Assembly (NCBI RefSeq): GCF_900167535.1
Contig: NZ_FUYE01000017.1
Coordinates: 1 to 64,000, forward strand
From: Prosthecobacter debontii
GTDB taxonomy: Bacteria > Verrucomicrobiota > Verrucomicrobiia > Verrucomicrobiales > Verrucomicrobiaceae
Reading direction: 5' to 3'
DNA: 64,000 nucleotides
Part shown: piece by piece, positions 9,173 through 18,123 of the stretch
How the letters are laid out: each line of letters starts with the position of its first letter
Position numbering within the stretch: position 1 is the stretch's first letter
The notes under the pieces: generated by a model
Seen by the model: the letters and a program-made list of their open reading frames with translations, nothing else
Database searches by the model: none
Told to the model about the DNA's origin: nothing
Program-made: the position numbers and the translations under genes

Positions 9173-10651
9173 ATGATCGGTAGGATTTCTTGGAAGATGG
9201 AGTTGCCATTACGACCCAGGGGGCGGGGAAGCTTTCTTGCTGGGGTAGTGACCGTTTTAGGACTAGGGGGCAGTCTTTCGGCGGCTGATCTGGGCAGTGA
9301 ACTGGAGGTGGTTCGTGATCCAGCCCGATTACCCGGCGCTTCCCAGGTGGTGCTCAGCTACAGTGATGCGGTGGAAAGAATCCAGGATAGCGTGGTGACC
9401 GTCCTCACTGAAGCTGCAGCAGAGGAGGTGCGTGAGGACGAAGCTTCGAAGTCGAAGCTTCCGCGCTTTGATCTGGGTGAAGAGATGGAGGAATCATTAC
9501 CGAAAAACCGTGGGAACGGCTCAGGGATCATCATTTCCAAGTCCGGCTACATCTTAACCAATCATCATGTGGTGGCCGATGCGGCCAAAATCACCGTGAG
9601 ATTAAGAACATCCGAAGATGAACTCGCTGCGGTCGTAGTGGGAGGGGATCCCATATTTGATCTGGCGTTGCTCAAAGTGGAAGCTCAAGATTTAGCCCCG
9701 GCCACGTTGGCTGATAGCTCAAACGTGCGTGTCGGAGACGTCGTGTTGGCGCTCGGCAGCCCCTTTGGATTGGAACAGACGCTCACGATGGGCGTCGTGA
9801 GTGCGACGGGGCGCTCCACGGTAGGGTTGATCCGCAACGGATTGGAAGACTTCATCCAGACCGATGCGGCCATTAATCCAGGGAACTCTGGCGGCCCTCT
9901 CTTGGATGGTCTGGGCCGGGTTGTCGGAGTCAATACCGCACGCTACATGGGAGAAAATATTGGCTTTGCGATTCCTATCAACCTAGCTCTCAAAGTGGCT
10001 GAGGACCTGGTGCAGTATGGGATCGTCGTTCGTGGGTATTTAGGCATCCGATATGCAGAGCTAGCCGCGAGTGAGTTAAAAAAAGCTGGGGTTCCGACAG
10101 GTCGGATGGGCATCGTTATCACGGACATTATGGCTGCTAGTCCTGCAGATAAAGCAGGGTTTCAGCCTGGCGATGTGATCTTGGAAGTGAATGGACGTAA
10201 AATCCGCAGCGGAACGCATCTACGCTTGGTGCTAGCGTCTAAAGCCCCTCAAGCCGAAGTCTCAATCAACGGATTGCGTGAAGGCCAAGAGATCTCATGG
10301 AAGGTGCTGCTAGGCATTCCTCCTGAGGTGGAGAAATATCAAGCTCAGACGCAGCCTTCAGGGCTGGAAGTTTTTCCTGGCTTACGGGTCATGATGTTGA
10401 CTGATGCTCTGCGGATCAAACTCAAGCTCACTGATGTGCGAGAGAAACGGGTGTTGATTGCTCAAAGTTATCCGGCAGGAGCAGCCCAAAAGCAATTGCA
10501 AGAGGGAGATCAATTACTCGCTATCAATGGGCAGTCAGTCTCGACGATCGATCAGGTCCAGAAGATTTTTTCGGACCCTGAAGCCACTCGCTTCATGCTG
10601 AAAGTGGTGTCTCAAGACAAAACCACCTATCAACTGATCACCCGCTCTTAA
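9173..10651 (+). CDS. HtrA/DegP-type serine protease with two PDZ domains
   Basis: Secreted S1C protease of about 492 residues. Starts at 9173 or 9197 are both possible; both precede the hydrophobic signal region (GSFLAGVVTVLGLGGSLSAAD). The catalytic triad is visible: His in ILTNHHVVADA, Asp in FDLALLKV and Ser in NPGNSGGPL. The order is protease domain (about residues 65-255 from the first Met), PDZ1 (about 260-355), then a second, more divergent PDZ domain (about 390-490). DegP-family proteins degrade or refold envelope proteins under stress. The stop codon is 9 bases before the ATG of the WD40 gene, implying one operon and a functional link. By eye this pair is more AT-rich than its neighbours. 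Confidence 0.92.
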   Translation: MIGRISWKMELPLRPRGRGSFLAGVVTVLGLGGSLSAADLGSELEVVRDPARLPGASQVVLSYSDAVERIQDSVVTVLTEAAAEEVREDEASKSKLPRFDLGEEMEESLPKNRGNGSGIIISKSGYILTNHHVVADAAKITVRLRTSEDELAAVVVGGDPIFDLALLKVEAQDLAPATLADSSNVRVGDVVLALGSPFGLEQTLTMGVVSATGRSTVGLIRNGLEDFIQTDAAINPGNSGGPLLDGLGRVVGVNTARYMGENIGFAIPINLALKVAEDLVQYGIVVRGYLGIRYAELAASELKKAGVPTGRMGIVITDIMAASPADKAGFQPGDVILEVNGRKIRSGTHLRLVLASKAPQAEVSINGLREGQEISWKVLLGIPPEVEKYQAQTQPSGLEVFPGLRVMMLTDALRIKLKLTDVREKRVLIAQSYPAGAAQKQLQEGDQLLAINGQSVSTIDQVQKIFSDPEATRFMLKVVSQDKTTYQLITRS

Positions 10652-10660
10652 ATCTGTTTT

Positions 10661-13600
10661 ATGAAGGTAAAGTTACTTTTTTTAGCTTTGGTATGGGTCA
10701 ATCTGATTTCTGTTTGTGCTCAAGAGCACTTTCAGTTAGACGCGAATTTAAAGCTGTTCTCTCGAGAGCGCCCAGGCTTGATAGGTTTCCTTGGTGATCC
10801 GACTACAGGACATCAAAGTCAGGACCAAAATTTATCCTGGTTACCTTCGGGGCTGCTCCTCAGTCAGAGCCTGCGACCTTATGGATCACTACGCCTGTGG
10901 TCCAATAAAGACGGCGATGTGCGGTTTGTTGGAACGTTGAACGCCTCTGGTGAATGGGCAGTCTCCGCCGACGGCGCTCTCATATGCTCGCAGGTTCCCA
11001 AGATGGAATCAGATCCCACTGCGGGTAGGGACAAGCGGTTTAGGCCCCACGGACTCGTATGCCATCGTTTCAGTGACAAAACGCGCCTTTGGAAATGGGA
11101 ACCTGACACGAAGAGGATCTGTGACGTCAGTTTCAGCCCTGACGGCAAGAAGGTCGCTGTGGCTGTGCATAAAGATATGCAGCTGACCGTTTGTTTTTTG
11201 GATGCCTTGACGGGTAAAGAACTCCAACAGGTCACAATACCGGGAGTGCATGGCTTGGATGGATCACTCCTGTATCATCAGGATGCCATTTGGGTAATGG
11301 CGGGGACCGCTCAGGATAGGAAGTTCTTTCGTCTTTCAGAGGAGGATCTGAAGCCGGAGCCTGTGTTGATGGAGAAGTTAGGGGGGATGCACTCCAGCCT
11401 CGACGAACAATGGCTAGCCATTGTTAGCGCGGTGGATTTTCAGACCAGTTATCAAGTCTATCAGAGGGAGGGGCAATCGTGGAGGCTGGCATTTCAGGGA
11501 GATGGCGAGGTGTCCGATGATGGAGGCTATCTCCCAGTCACTGCGGCATTGTTTTCGCCCGATGGCCGCTGCTTTTTCGTCTCTTCGAGGAATTCCGCGA
11601 AACTGATTTCCCTTCCAGATGGGAAATTGCTCAAGAGCTTTTCAACAGGCTGCTTGGGGGCGGCTTTTTCACCCAAAGGTGATATTTTACTTCTAGCCCA
11701 AGAAAGTGGCTTTACGCGCCTGGATACCCGAACTTGGACACCGATTCCTGCCCAAACGGTCTCTCTTCACCAATCTCCAGTCAGATCGTTGCTCTTTCTT
11801 GATGGTGGTAAACGTTTATTAAGCCATGCGTGGGATTCGATGGTGATCTGGGATCTGGCTTCAAGAAAAGCTGCTGCTGTCCTACAATGCGATCAAGAGG
11901 ATCCGGGGTATTCAGTCCCAGCTTTGGTCAATCAAGGTCGTGAACTGATTTCCTCTGACTGTCGCAATTTCATTCGCTGGACCCTGCCTGAGATGCGGCC
12001 GGTGAACGGTCCACCGCAAGTGCTCAAGGGTTCCCAAGCTTTCACGGGGCCAGCCATGGAAGAGATGTCGAACCTGAAAATCTTTGCTGACGATGACGGA
12101 AGTCATGTCATTACGGGTAGAAATGGACGATGGTTTTTTCGGGAAAGCCATGAAAAGAGTCGGGTTCTGGATCTAAAAACACTCGGGCGCACAACCGCGT
12201 GGCCAGTCTCATGGGCGACGTTTTTGTCAGGGGATAGGGTGGCGTCTTTTGCTTCGGTATGGATGGCACACATCGATTTGACCAATGGGAGCGTCATACG
12301 ATCTTATGAACGGAATCCTAGTCCTTGGGGGGAGCCCTTTCAAACCCTGCCCAGTGATAGAAAGCTCTGTGCCGGAGGGAGCTCAAGAACGATCCGCATC
12401 TTCGACCCTGAGACGGGCCAGGCAATCCGAGAGTTCTCGGCCTCGGGATATTCAGACGGTTTTACATCCACTCCTTTTGGGCCTCCCGCTGCCTTTAGCA
12501 GTGATGGTTCTTTGATGACCACCGTCGTGACCAGTGAACAGTTTGAGTTTCTCTTTTTCTGGGATGCGCGGCAGGGCATTCCGTTGGGCGGGATCGAACT
12601 CAAAGACGATGAAGTCACTTGTTTGGCGTTTACGCCAGATAGCAAGGGTTTGGCGGCAGGACATCACAACCGCTCCATCTCGCTGTGGAATGTCCAGAAA
12701 GTCTTGGCTTCACTTCGCCCTGAAAGTGAACTCCTCCCGAAAGCTCCGCCGCCTCAAAAGACAAAGACTTCCTATGTGATGAGCCATAGCTTTCCTGGCG
12801 CGACTCTCCAGGCAGACGACGAGCTGAAGTGGAGCTTTCGTTCAAACGGTTCAATTCAGGTTGGCGAGACATTACCATCTTTTGGAGAATTGAAAGTGCA
12901 AGACGAAGTCATTGAAGGCAGAAGCCGCCGCTTTTGGAATCGTTCAGATGGTCAGTTGGGATCATCGTTTGTGGCAATGGTCGAGGGGGAAACTAAAGAT
13001 GGGAAAATAGCGGTTTCTAGACTCTTCCAACGATCAACGTGCCTCGCCCTTGGTTATGATGCGATCGATGGTGTCTCCAACTTGAGCGCTGAGCCGCGAA
13101 CCGTGGCTATCGAGTTTAGCCTCACGCTTCCTGCGGGCTGTCAACGATTGCAGACAGAGAGCCAGCGAACGATTGAGTGCCCCACGGATGGGGTCGTGAG
13201 ATTGGAAGATGGGGAATGTTGGTTAGCGGCCAGTGATGCGTTTGGTTTAGATCAACCATTTCCGGCGATTCGTGTTCGTTCATGGTCTGCGCTTCATTCA
13301 CCGGAACTGCTTTGGGACAAATCCTCCCAGGTTTTAAAGATGAAGTATCAAGTGGAATTGAAGCCTTACGAAATGCGTTGGCTTAATCACTGTCTCGCCT
13401 TTGTTAAACGTCCTGAAGGTGGGGCTATTGACGATTTTGAAATTCCTAAATCAGCAGATTTTTGTCATGCTATTGGTTGGGGGGAGGGTAAGCGAGGTAT
13501 CAATTTTGGTCAGATTCACAATGGCCTCCCTGATGCTGCACATGGGTTTCTCTCGGTATGGAGCCCCGAGATGAAATTTGAATTAGAGAAGGACTCTTTC

Positions 13601-14320
13601 GGGTTTGTATGGGATGCCACCTACGGAGGGGGGCGCTCGGGAGAGTTAGGTGCTGAGCAGCTCTTTGCGCCTTGGATTGAGGAACGGCCTTTCGGGTTCG
13701 GTGGGCGTAGCATGCTACGTGGACGCAAGATTGTGGATGCTAAGCTTTATGCTTCAAGTCCCTGTAGCTTTGGATCTTTAGATGAGGGGCTCAGCCTCTA
13801 TCGAACGGATTTTTCTCGTGCTGATTATCCCGTTACGGTCTGGCAGGATATGTTAAAGAATAACCTCGCGGAGGAGAAAGAATTTCGATTGAGTTATATG
13901 CATTCTTTCGCAAGTCCAGTCACAGAGATCGTGGATAATCATGGGAGAGTTTACAGGCTGGATCAGCTCGAAGAGCTGAATGCTTCAAAGGCTCAAGCTT
14001 GTGCCTTCGTGATCGCAGGTGATGCCCGCCCTGCCACTTTGATCACCTTGACGCGTCAAGGTGGCAAGATTCACAGTTCTTTGCGGCGGATGAGTGATGG
14101 CGTCTTTGCCCAGGATTACCGGATTACGATTGGCCCCTCAAGTGCGGTCGCCTTGCTGCATGCCGCTTGTCAGCGGCCTCTGAGTGCCTTTGCCAATCCA
14201 GAGGAAGCCTTTGCCGATCTTCTATCCATGCGTAAGCCAACTTCGACTAACGTTCTGGATAAATTTAACGAAGTCAGAGACGGTGTTCCTATTCTCAATG
14301 GCTCACGTTTGGAACCTTGA
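10661..14320 (+). CDS. large secreted WD40-repeat protein
   Basis: Protein of 1219 residues with a signal peptide (MKVKLLFLALVWVNLISVCAQ). Residues 50-690 contain many WD40-like blades, for example CDVSFSPDGKKVAVA, AALFSPDGRCFF, GAAFSPKGDILLL and VTCLAFTPDSKGLAAGHHNR followed by ISLWNV. The C-terminal 500 residues are not recognised and look like beta-rich domains. The gene starts 9 bases after the HtrA protease gene, so it may be a periplasmic scaffold, substrate or regulator of that protease; this is inference. The pattern of a trypsin-like protease beside a WD40 protein is seen in planctomycetes and verrucomicrobia. Base composition is lower in GC than in the flanking cox genes. Confidence 0.83.
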   Translation: MKVKLLFLALVWVNLISVCAQEHFQLDANLKLFSRERPGLIGFLGDPTTGHQSQDQNLSWLPSGLLLSQSLRPYGSLRLWSNKDGDVRFVGTLNASGEWAVSADGALICSQVPKMESDPTAGRDKRFRPHGLVCHRFSDKTRLWKWEPDTKRICDVSFSPDGKKVAVAVHKDMQLTVCFLDALTGKELQQVTIPGVHGLDGSLLYHQDAIWVMAGTAQDRKFFRLSEEDLKPEPVLMEKLGGMHSSLDEQWLAIVSAVDFQTSYQVYQREGQSWRLAFQGDGEVSDDGGYLPVTAALFSPDGRCFFVSSRNSAKLISLPDGKLLKSFSTGCLGAAFSPKGDILLLAQESGFTRLDTRTWTPIPAQTVSLHQSPVRSLLFLDGGKRLLSHAWDSMVIWDLASRKAAAVLQCDQEDPGYSVPALVNQGRELISSDCRNFIRWTLPEMRPVNGPPQVLKGSQAFTGPAMEEMSNLKIFADDDGSHVITGRNGRWFFRESHEKSRVLDLKTLGRTTAWPVSWATFLSGDRVASFASVWMAHIDLTNGSVIRSYERNPSPWGEPFQTLPSDRKLCAGGSSRTIRIFDPETGQAIREFSASGYSDGFTSTPFGPPAAFSSDGSLMTTVVTSEQFEFLFFWDARQGIPLGGIELKDDEVTCLAFTPDSKGLAAGHHNRSISLWNVQKVLASLRPESELLPKAPPPQKTKTSYVMSHSFPGATLQADDELKWSFRSNGSIQVGETLPSFGELKVQDEVIEGRSRRFWNRSDGQLGSSFVAMVEGETKDGKIAVSRLFQRSTCLALGYDAIDGVSNLSAEPRTVAIEFSLTLPAGCQRLQTESQRTIECPTDGVVRLEDGECWLAASDAFGLDQPFPAIRVRSWSALHSPELLWDKSSQVLKMKYQVELKPYEMRWLNHCLAFVKRPEGGAIDDFEIPKSADFCHAIGWGEGKRGINFGQIHNGLPDAAHGFLSVWSPEMKFELEKDSFGFVWDATYGGGRSGELGAEQLFAPWIEERPFGFGGRSMLRGRKIVDAKLYASSPCSFGSLDEGLSLYRTDFSRADYPVTVWQDMLKNNLAEEKEFRLSYMHSFASPVTEIVDNHGRVYRLDQLEELNASKAQACAFVIAGDARPATLITLTRQGGKIHSSLRRMSDGVFAQDYRITIGPSSAVALLHAACQRPLSAFANPEEAFADLLSMRKPTSTNVLDKFNEVRDGVPILNGSRLEP

Positions 14321-14401
14321 AGAATTGGCGTGCTGTTCATCATTCCCGATAGCCGTGACTTTATCGCGGGCGAGGTGGAGAGCCAAACCTTGGAAGCTTG
14401 A

Positions 14402-15343
14402 CTACCGTTTCCAGGCGAGTGTCGTGACAATCAGAATGGCGGGGAGATACATGAGGGTGCAGAAGAAGAGCTTGCGGGCGGTGACACGCTCGGGGTTCTT
14501 TTGGAAAACGAGGGCCAGTTTGCACAGCCAACCGGCCAGGATGAGGGCCAGCGGGAGAAACAGCCAGGTGATGACGAGGCCCTGCTGCACGGGGTAAAAC
14601 ATCAGCAGCAAGGTGGCGATGGAGTAGGCGAGGGCGTGCTTGGAGGTGCGCACACCGGCTTCGTCGTCATTGGCCAACATGACAAAACCACCCCGGCGGT
14701 ATTCGTCGCGATACATCCAGTTGATGGCCAGGAAGTGGGGAAGCTGCCAGAGGAAGAGCAGGGCAAAGAGGTAGATGGCTCCAGGCTCCAGCAGAAGCTG
14801 CCAACGCACCTGGGGGGCACTGCCAATCACAGGTCCGGCAGCACCGGCCCAGCCGATGAGGGGAGGCAAGGCTCCGGAAACGGCCCCGACCAGGGTGTTG
14901 GTGGGGGATTGTTTCTTCAGCGGGGTGTAGATGAAGAGATAAACGGCCAGCGTGAGGGCGGTGAGGGCGGCGGCTTCGAAGTTCACCTTTGCCACCAGGT
15001 GAATAAGGGCAAAGGAACTGAGCAGCCAACCGATGCCAAAGGCGGCGCTGGGGCTAATGCGGCCCGAGGGCAGGGGACGATCCGCCGTGCGGGTCATCCG
15101 CGAATCGGGCTCGATCTCCATGAGCTGATTGAACACCCCTGCTCCGAAGGCGGCGAGGCTACTGCCGAGAATGGTGTGAAACATCAGCCAGCCATCGAAC
15201 TGCCAGCCCACACGCAGCCAGAACCCGACAAAGGTGGTGACGATGACCAAGGCGCTGAGGCGGAATTTGGTGAGCACCAGCAGATCGCTCATGCTCCAGG
15301 TTTTGGAGGTCGCATCGGCGGTGGGGCTGGGGGGAACGGACAT
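14402..15343 (-). CDS. ctaB: protohaem IX farnesyltransferase (haem O synthase)
   Basis: UbiA-family integral membrane enzyme of 313 residues that transfers a farnesyl group to haem B to give haem O. The Asp-rich prenyl-diphosphate motif is present in NQLMEIEPDSRMTRTADRPLPSGRISP (given here as its key residues N, D, R, T, R, P, G), and a second motif lies in YRDEYRRGGFVML. Eight to nine transmembrane helices are expected. It follows ctaA with a 12-base gap, so the two are co-transcribed and together make haem A for the aa3 oxidase encoded just upstream. Length is normal for the family. Confidence 0.95.
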   Translation of the reverse strand: MSVPPSPTADATSKTWSMSDLLVLTKFRLSALVIVTTFVGFWLRVGWQFDGWLMFHTILGSSLAAFGAGVFNQLMEIEPDSRMTRTADRPLPSGRISPSAAFGIGWLLSSFALIHLVAKVNFEAAALTALTLAVYLFIYTPLKKQSPTNTLVGAVSGALPPLIGWAGAAGPVIGSAPQVRWQLLLEPGAIYLFALLFLWQLPHFLAINWMYRDEYRRGGFVMLANDDEAGVRTSKHALAYSIATLLLMFYPVQQGLVITWLFLPLALILAGWLCKLALVFQKNPERVTARKLFFCTLMYLPAILIVTTLAWKR

Positions 15344-15355
15344 GGGAGGGGCAGT

Positions 15356-16384
15356 CTAGCGCAAGGCTGGGGATTCGCCAGAAGCGTTTGTATTTGTCCG
15401 CGTGGCCCCCAGCAGCCAGAGAAAGAGAGCGCTGACCAGCAGGGAGGACAGGCCGATGTGCAGCACCTGGGCGACGGCGACGATGCCGACATGGGCGAGC
15501 ACGATGCCGAGGACCATCTGGGCCAGGATGAGGCCGAGGATGGAGTGCTCCAGCCATCCCACACGGCGGAGGTGGCGCTGGCTCAGGCGCAGGAAAACCA
15601 GACCGGTGATGACGATCAGCCAGGAAAAGCTGCGGTGCACCAGATAGACCCAGCTCTGCTCCAGTTCCTTCACCCATTCGTGTCGGGGGTGGCCAGCGTG
15701 GGTATGGGCTAGATGATCGGTGAGCTCCCGAACCTGTGAGCCCATGATGCCCTCGATGACGATCAGGCCAAACAAGGCCCAGGCAATGCCGCGCAGCCAT
15801 GCGTAAGGCCGTGCCTTCCAATCCAGCCCCCACGGGCGATCATGAGCCCGCCAGACGGTATAGACGAGCACACACTGGAGCAGAATGGCCAAGGCCATGT
15901 GCAGGGTGATGGTGCCGGGCTTGAGCCCGCTGAAGACGACCTTGGCCCCGAGCCAGGCATTGATCCCGACCAGTAAAGCGGAAGCTATGGCTGCAATCAA
16001 AACGCGAGTGCGTCCTCGGCGCTTCTCTCCAAAGGATGTGATGAGCAACGCGATCGTGGCAATACCGACGGGAATACTGGTGAGACGATTGAAATATTCT
16101 ATCCAGGTAGCCTGCGGATCGAACTCGGCTCTCAGCGTCTCCGGGGTAATGGTGGCAGGATCGCGGCCGTGACGAGCGGCCTTGGCGCGGAATTTTTCCA
16201 GGTTGAGATGATCAAAGTCAATGTCCTCCGCACGTGTGGGCGGGATGTAGCGGCCATAGCACTTGGGCCAATCGGGACACCCCAATCCAGAACCCGTGGC
16301 ACGCACAATCGCCCCGACGAAGATGAGCACCTCCACGGTGATGAAGGCGATGAGAGCGAGGCGTTGAAAGCGAGTCCAAGTCAT
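15356..16384 (-). CDS. ctaA: haem A synthase (COX15/CtaA family)
   Basis: Membrane protein of 342 residues that oxidises the haem O methyl group to the formyl group of haem A. The N-terminal signature GAIVRATGSGLGCPDWPKCYGR is clear (conserved RATGSGLGCPDWPxC), and there are conserved haem-ligand histidines in ITLHMALAIL, VHRSFSW and QVLHIGLSSLL. Eight helices are expected. It lies between the coxB terminator and ctaB, so ctaAB form a downstream unit that may be partly read through from the cox operon. Confidence 0.95.
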   Translation of the reverse strand: MTWTRFQRLALIAFITVEVLIFVGAIVRATGSGLGCPDWPKCYGRYIPPTRAEDIDFDHLNLEKFRAKAARHGRDPATITPETLRAEFDPQATWIEYFNRLTSIPVGIATIALLITSFGEKRRGRTRVLIAAIASALLVGINAWLGAKVVFSGLKPGTITLHMALAILLQCVLVYTVWRAHDRPWGLDWKARPYAWLRGIAWALFGLIVIEGIMGSQVRELTDHLAHTHAGHPRHEWVKELEQSWVYLVHRSFSWLIVITGLVFLRLSQRHLRRVGWLEHSILGLILAQMVLGIVLAHVGIVAVAQVLHIGLSSLLVSALFLWLLGATRTNTNASGESPALR

Positions 16385-16447
16385 GGCGGAGAGAAGCGGA
16401 GGCTAAGAATCAGAACGTGGAAGTCAGCCGCTGGGTTGGGATTCCGA

Positions 16448-16482
16448 TAAAAAAATGTCCCGCTCCTGGGTAGAAGCGGGAC
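16448..16482 (-). terminator. rho-independent terminator after coxB
   Basis: Read on the minus strand, an 8-bp stem (GTCCCGCT/AGCGGGAC at 16457-16464 and 16475-16482) is followed by a run of seven T (AAAAAAA on the plus strand at 16449-16455). It lies 49 bases beyond the coxB stop and before ctaA, and should end or attenuate the respiratory operon. Confidence 0.85.
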
Positions 16483-16530
16483 ACCTTGAAAAAGGCTCCG
16501 TAGAAGAGCGCTGGTTGGCTTGGGCTTCTC

Positions 16531-17304
16531 TTATTGAGCAGCGGACTTCGCAGCAGCGGTCGCGGATTGCTCCTTGGCCCACTCGTCGAATTCTTTGTCT
16601 TCCACCACTTCGAGCACCGCCTTCATCTGAGCGTGACCTGGGCCGCAGAGCTGACCGCAGATGATGTCCCAGGTGCCGGTTTTCACAGGCTTGAACCACA
16701 TGTGGGCTTTGACGCCAGGGATGGCATCTTGGGCGGCACGCATCGGCACCAGGGCCAAGTTATGAATCACGTCCTTGCTGGAAACATCCACAATGATCGG
16801 GCGGCCGACGGGCAGCTTCATGGTGCCAGGGTTGACGAAGTCGTCCTTGCCGTTGGGGTCCATCAGGTCACGGCCCGTGACGTTGGTGGGGGCGATGGCT
16901 TTCGGGTTCCAGGTGCTGAGCATGAGGTCATTGCCTGGGTATTGGAAGTTCCACAGGAACTTCTCACCCATGGCGCGGATTTTCACCGTGTCAGGGCTGG
17001 TGGGGAAGTCATCGGCCTGGCGAGACCACAGCGGAAAGGCAAAGCCCAACAGCAAGATGGCCTCGACGACCACCACACCGATCTCAATGTGTGTGGACGC
17101 ATGGCCACGCACGCCGTGATAGTCTGCGTTCGGGCTCTTGGACTGGCGGAATTTGGTGAAGGCCAGCACGAGATAGATGGACCAGCCGACGAACAAGGCC
17201 AGCATGAACCAGTGCACGAAGCCGAGCATGTGGTCCACCAGACCGCCGTGCTCGGAGGCGTTTTCGGTGATGCCAAACCAGGTATTGATGTCAGAGACGC
17301 TCAT
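16531..17304 (-). CDS. coxB: cytochrome c oxidase subunit II
   Basis: Protein of 257 residues with two N-terminal transmembrane helices (about 27-48 and 70-92) and a periplasmic cupredoxin domain that carries CuA. CuA ligands are visible: His in SKDVIHNLALV, then C-x3-C-x3-H-x2-M in CGQLCGPGHAQM near residue 215. The usual Glu between the two Cys is Gln here, as in some B-type oxidases. There is no fused cytochrome c domain, so electrons must come from a separate cytochrome, for example the one at 21716-22441. It is the last cox gene before the terminator. Length is standard. Confidence 0.95.
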   Translation of the reverse strand: MSVSDINTWFGITENASEHGGLVDHMLGFVHWFMLALFVGWSIYLVLAFTKFRQSKSPNADYHGVRGHASTHIEIGVVVVEAILLLGFAFPLWSRQADDFPTSPDTVKIRAMGEKFLWNFQYPGNDLMLSTWNPKAIAPTNVTGRDLMDPNGKDDFVNPGTMKLPVGRPIIVDVSSKDVIHNLALVPMRAAQDAIPGVKAHMWFKPVKTGTWDIICGQLCGPGHAQMKAVLEVVEDKEFDEWAKEQSATAAAKSAAQ

Positions 17305-17321
17305 GAGTGAAGGGAGGGGAA

Positions 17322-17513
17322 TTAAAGCTGCGCGTCAGCGGAAAGACGGTTTTGTTTGCGGACGAAATTGAAGAAAATGAGACCCACGGCAGCCATGCCA
17401 AGCATCAGGAAACCGAGCATCACAAGCACGGCCATGTCTTGCGCCTGAGCCATCACGCTGCCTGGATCAGGACGGCAGGTGGCACAAGCGAGAGGAAGCA
17501 GGTAAGAGCTCAT
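17322..17513 (-). CDS. small single-span membrane protein of the cox operon
   Basis: A 63-residue protein with one clear hydrophobic helix (about residues 28-50, AVLVMLGFLMLGMAAVGLIF) and a basic tail (RKQNR), preceded by a CATC segment. It fits into the operon with gaps of 17 bases (to coxB) and 29 bases (from the next small gene). It is probably an accessory oxidase subunit or assembly peptide; no named family is recognised. Confidence 0.68.
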   Translation of the reverse strand: MSSYLLPLACATCRPDPGSVMAQAQDMAVLVMLGFLMLGMAAVGLIFFNFVRKQNRLSADAQL

Positions 17514-17542
17514 GATGAGGTGTGATGAGATGGGGCTAAGGA

Positions 17543-17749
17543 TCAGACGATGATACTGCGGCTTTTCTTGACCACATACCAGATGCCGTAGGCGGTCATA
17601 ACCAAGCTAAGCCAACCAGCAAAGATGCCCAGGCCAGTCACACCCAGCGATTCAGCCTGCTCAGGGAGCATGCGCGTCCACAGCCAAAAACCCAGATCAC
17701 CGAGGATGGCGAAAAAGATAAAGACAATGTGGAAGTGCTTGAGGGACAT
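17543..17749 (-). CDS. small two-span membrane protein of the cox operon
   Basis: A 68-residue protein with two hydrophobic helices (residues 5-26 and 38-59) and a basic C-terminus (VVKKSRS). It sits 15 bases after the subunit IV gene and 29 bases before the next small gene. Its conserved placement in a tightly packed oxidase operon supports a real accessory subunit; it is not recognised as a named family. Confidence 0.72.
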   Translation of the reverse strand: MSLKHFHIVFIFFAILGDLGFWLWTRMLPEQAESLGVTGLGIFAGWLSLVMTAYGIWYVVKKSRSIIV

Positions 17750-17764
17750 GGCGGTAGAAGGGGC

Positions 17765-18091
17765 TTACTGATTGCTCTCGTAGAAGCCGCTGAAGACCAG
17801 CGGATCATGGGATGAGAATACGAACAGAAGGAACAAGGCAGCAGCAAAAGCCACCGTGAAGGCGAGGATCTTGTAGATCAGCTTGGCCTCGTGGTTCAAG
17901 TGCATGAAAATCAGGGCAACGAAAGCTGCTTTGATGGTCGCTAGGATCATCCCCACGATGATGTTGATGCTATGAGTCGGAAACTCATAGTAGGACAAGA
18001 GCACAGTGGCAATCGTGCAGCCCCCAAGTATGAGGCCGATGATGATGATGTTCCGGACCGCCTTGTGGATTTCTTCAGGACTATTTGCCAT
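17765..18091 (-). CDS. coxD: cytochrome c oxidase subunit IV-type protein
   Basis: A 108-residue membrane protein with three helices, matching prokaryotic cytochrome c oxidase subunit IV. The signature is the stretch MILATIKAAFVALIFMHLNHE, where the K-A-x-x-V-x-x-x-F-M-H-L core is typical. It stabilises the oxidase but is not catalytic. It lies directly between subunit III (32-base gap) and the small membrane proteins, in the standard order for aa3 operons linked to alternative complex III. Confidence 0.9.
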   Translation of the reverse strand: MANSPEEIHKAVRNIIIIGLILGGCTIATVLLSYYEFPTHSINIIVGMILATIKAAFVALIFMHLNHEAKLIYKILAFTVAFAAALFLLFVFSSHDPLVFSGFYESNQ

Positions 18092-18123
18092 AAACGAAAA
18101 GAATAGAAGGTAAAACAGAGCGA

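Noticed and set aside
14501..15712. 403-residue open frame opposite ctaB/ctaA
   Set aside because: It spans the junction of two real genes on the other strand and has shadow composition.
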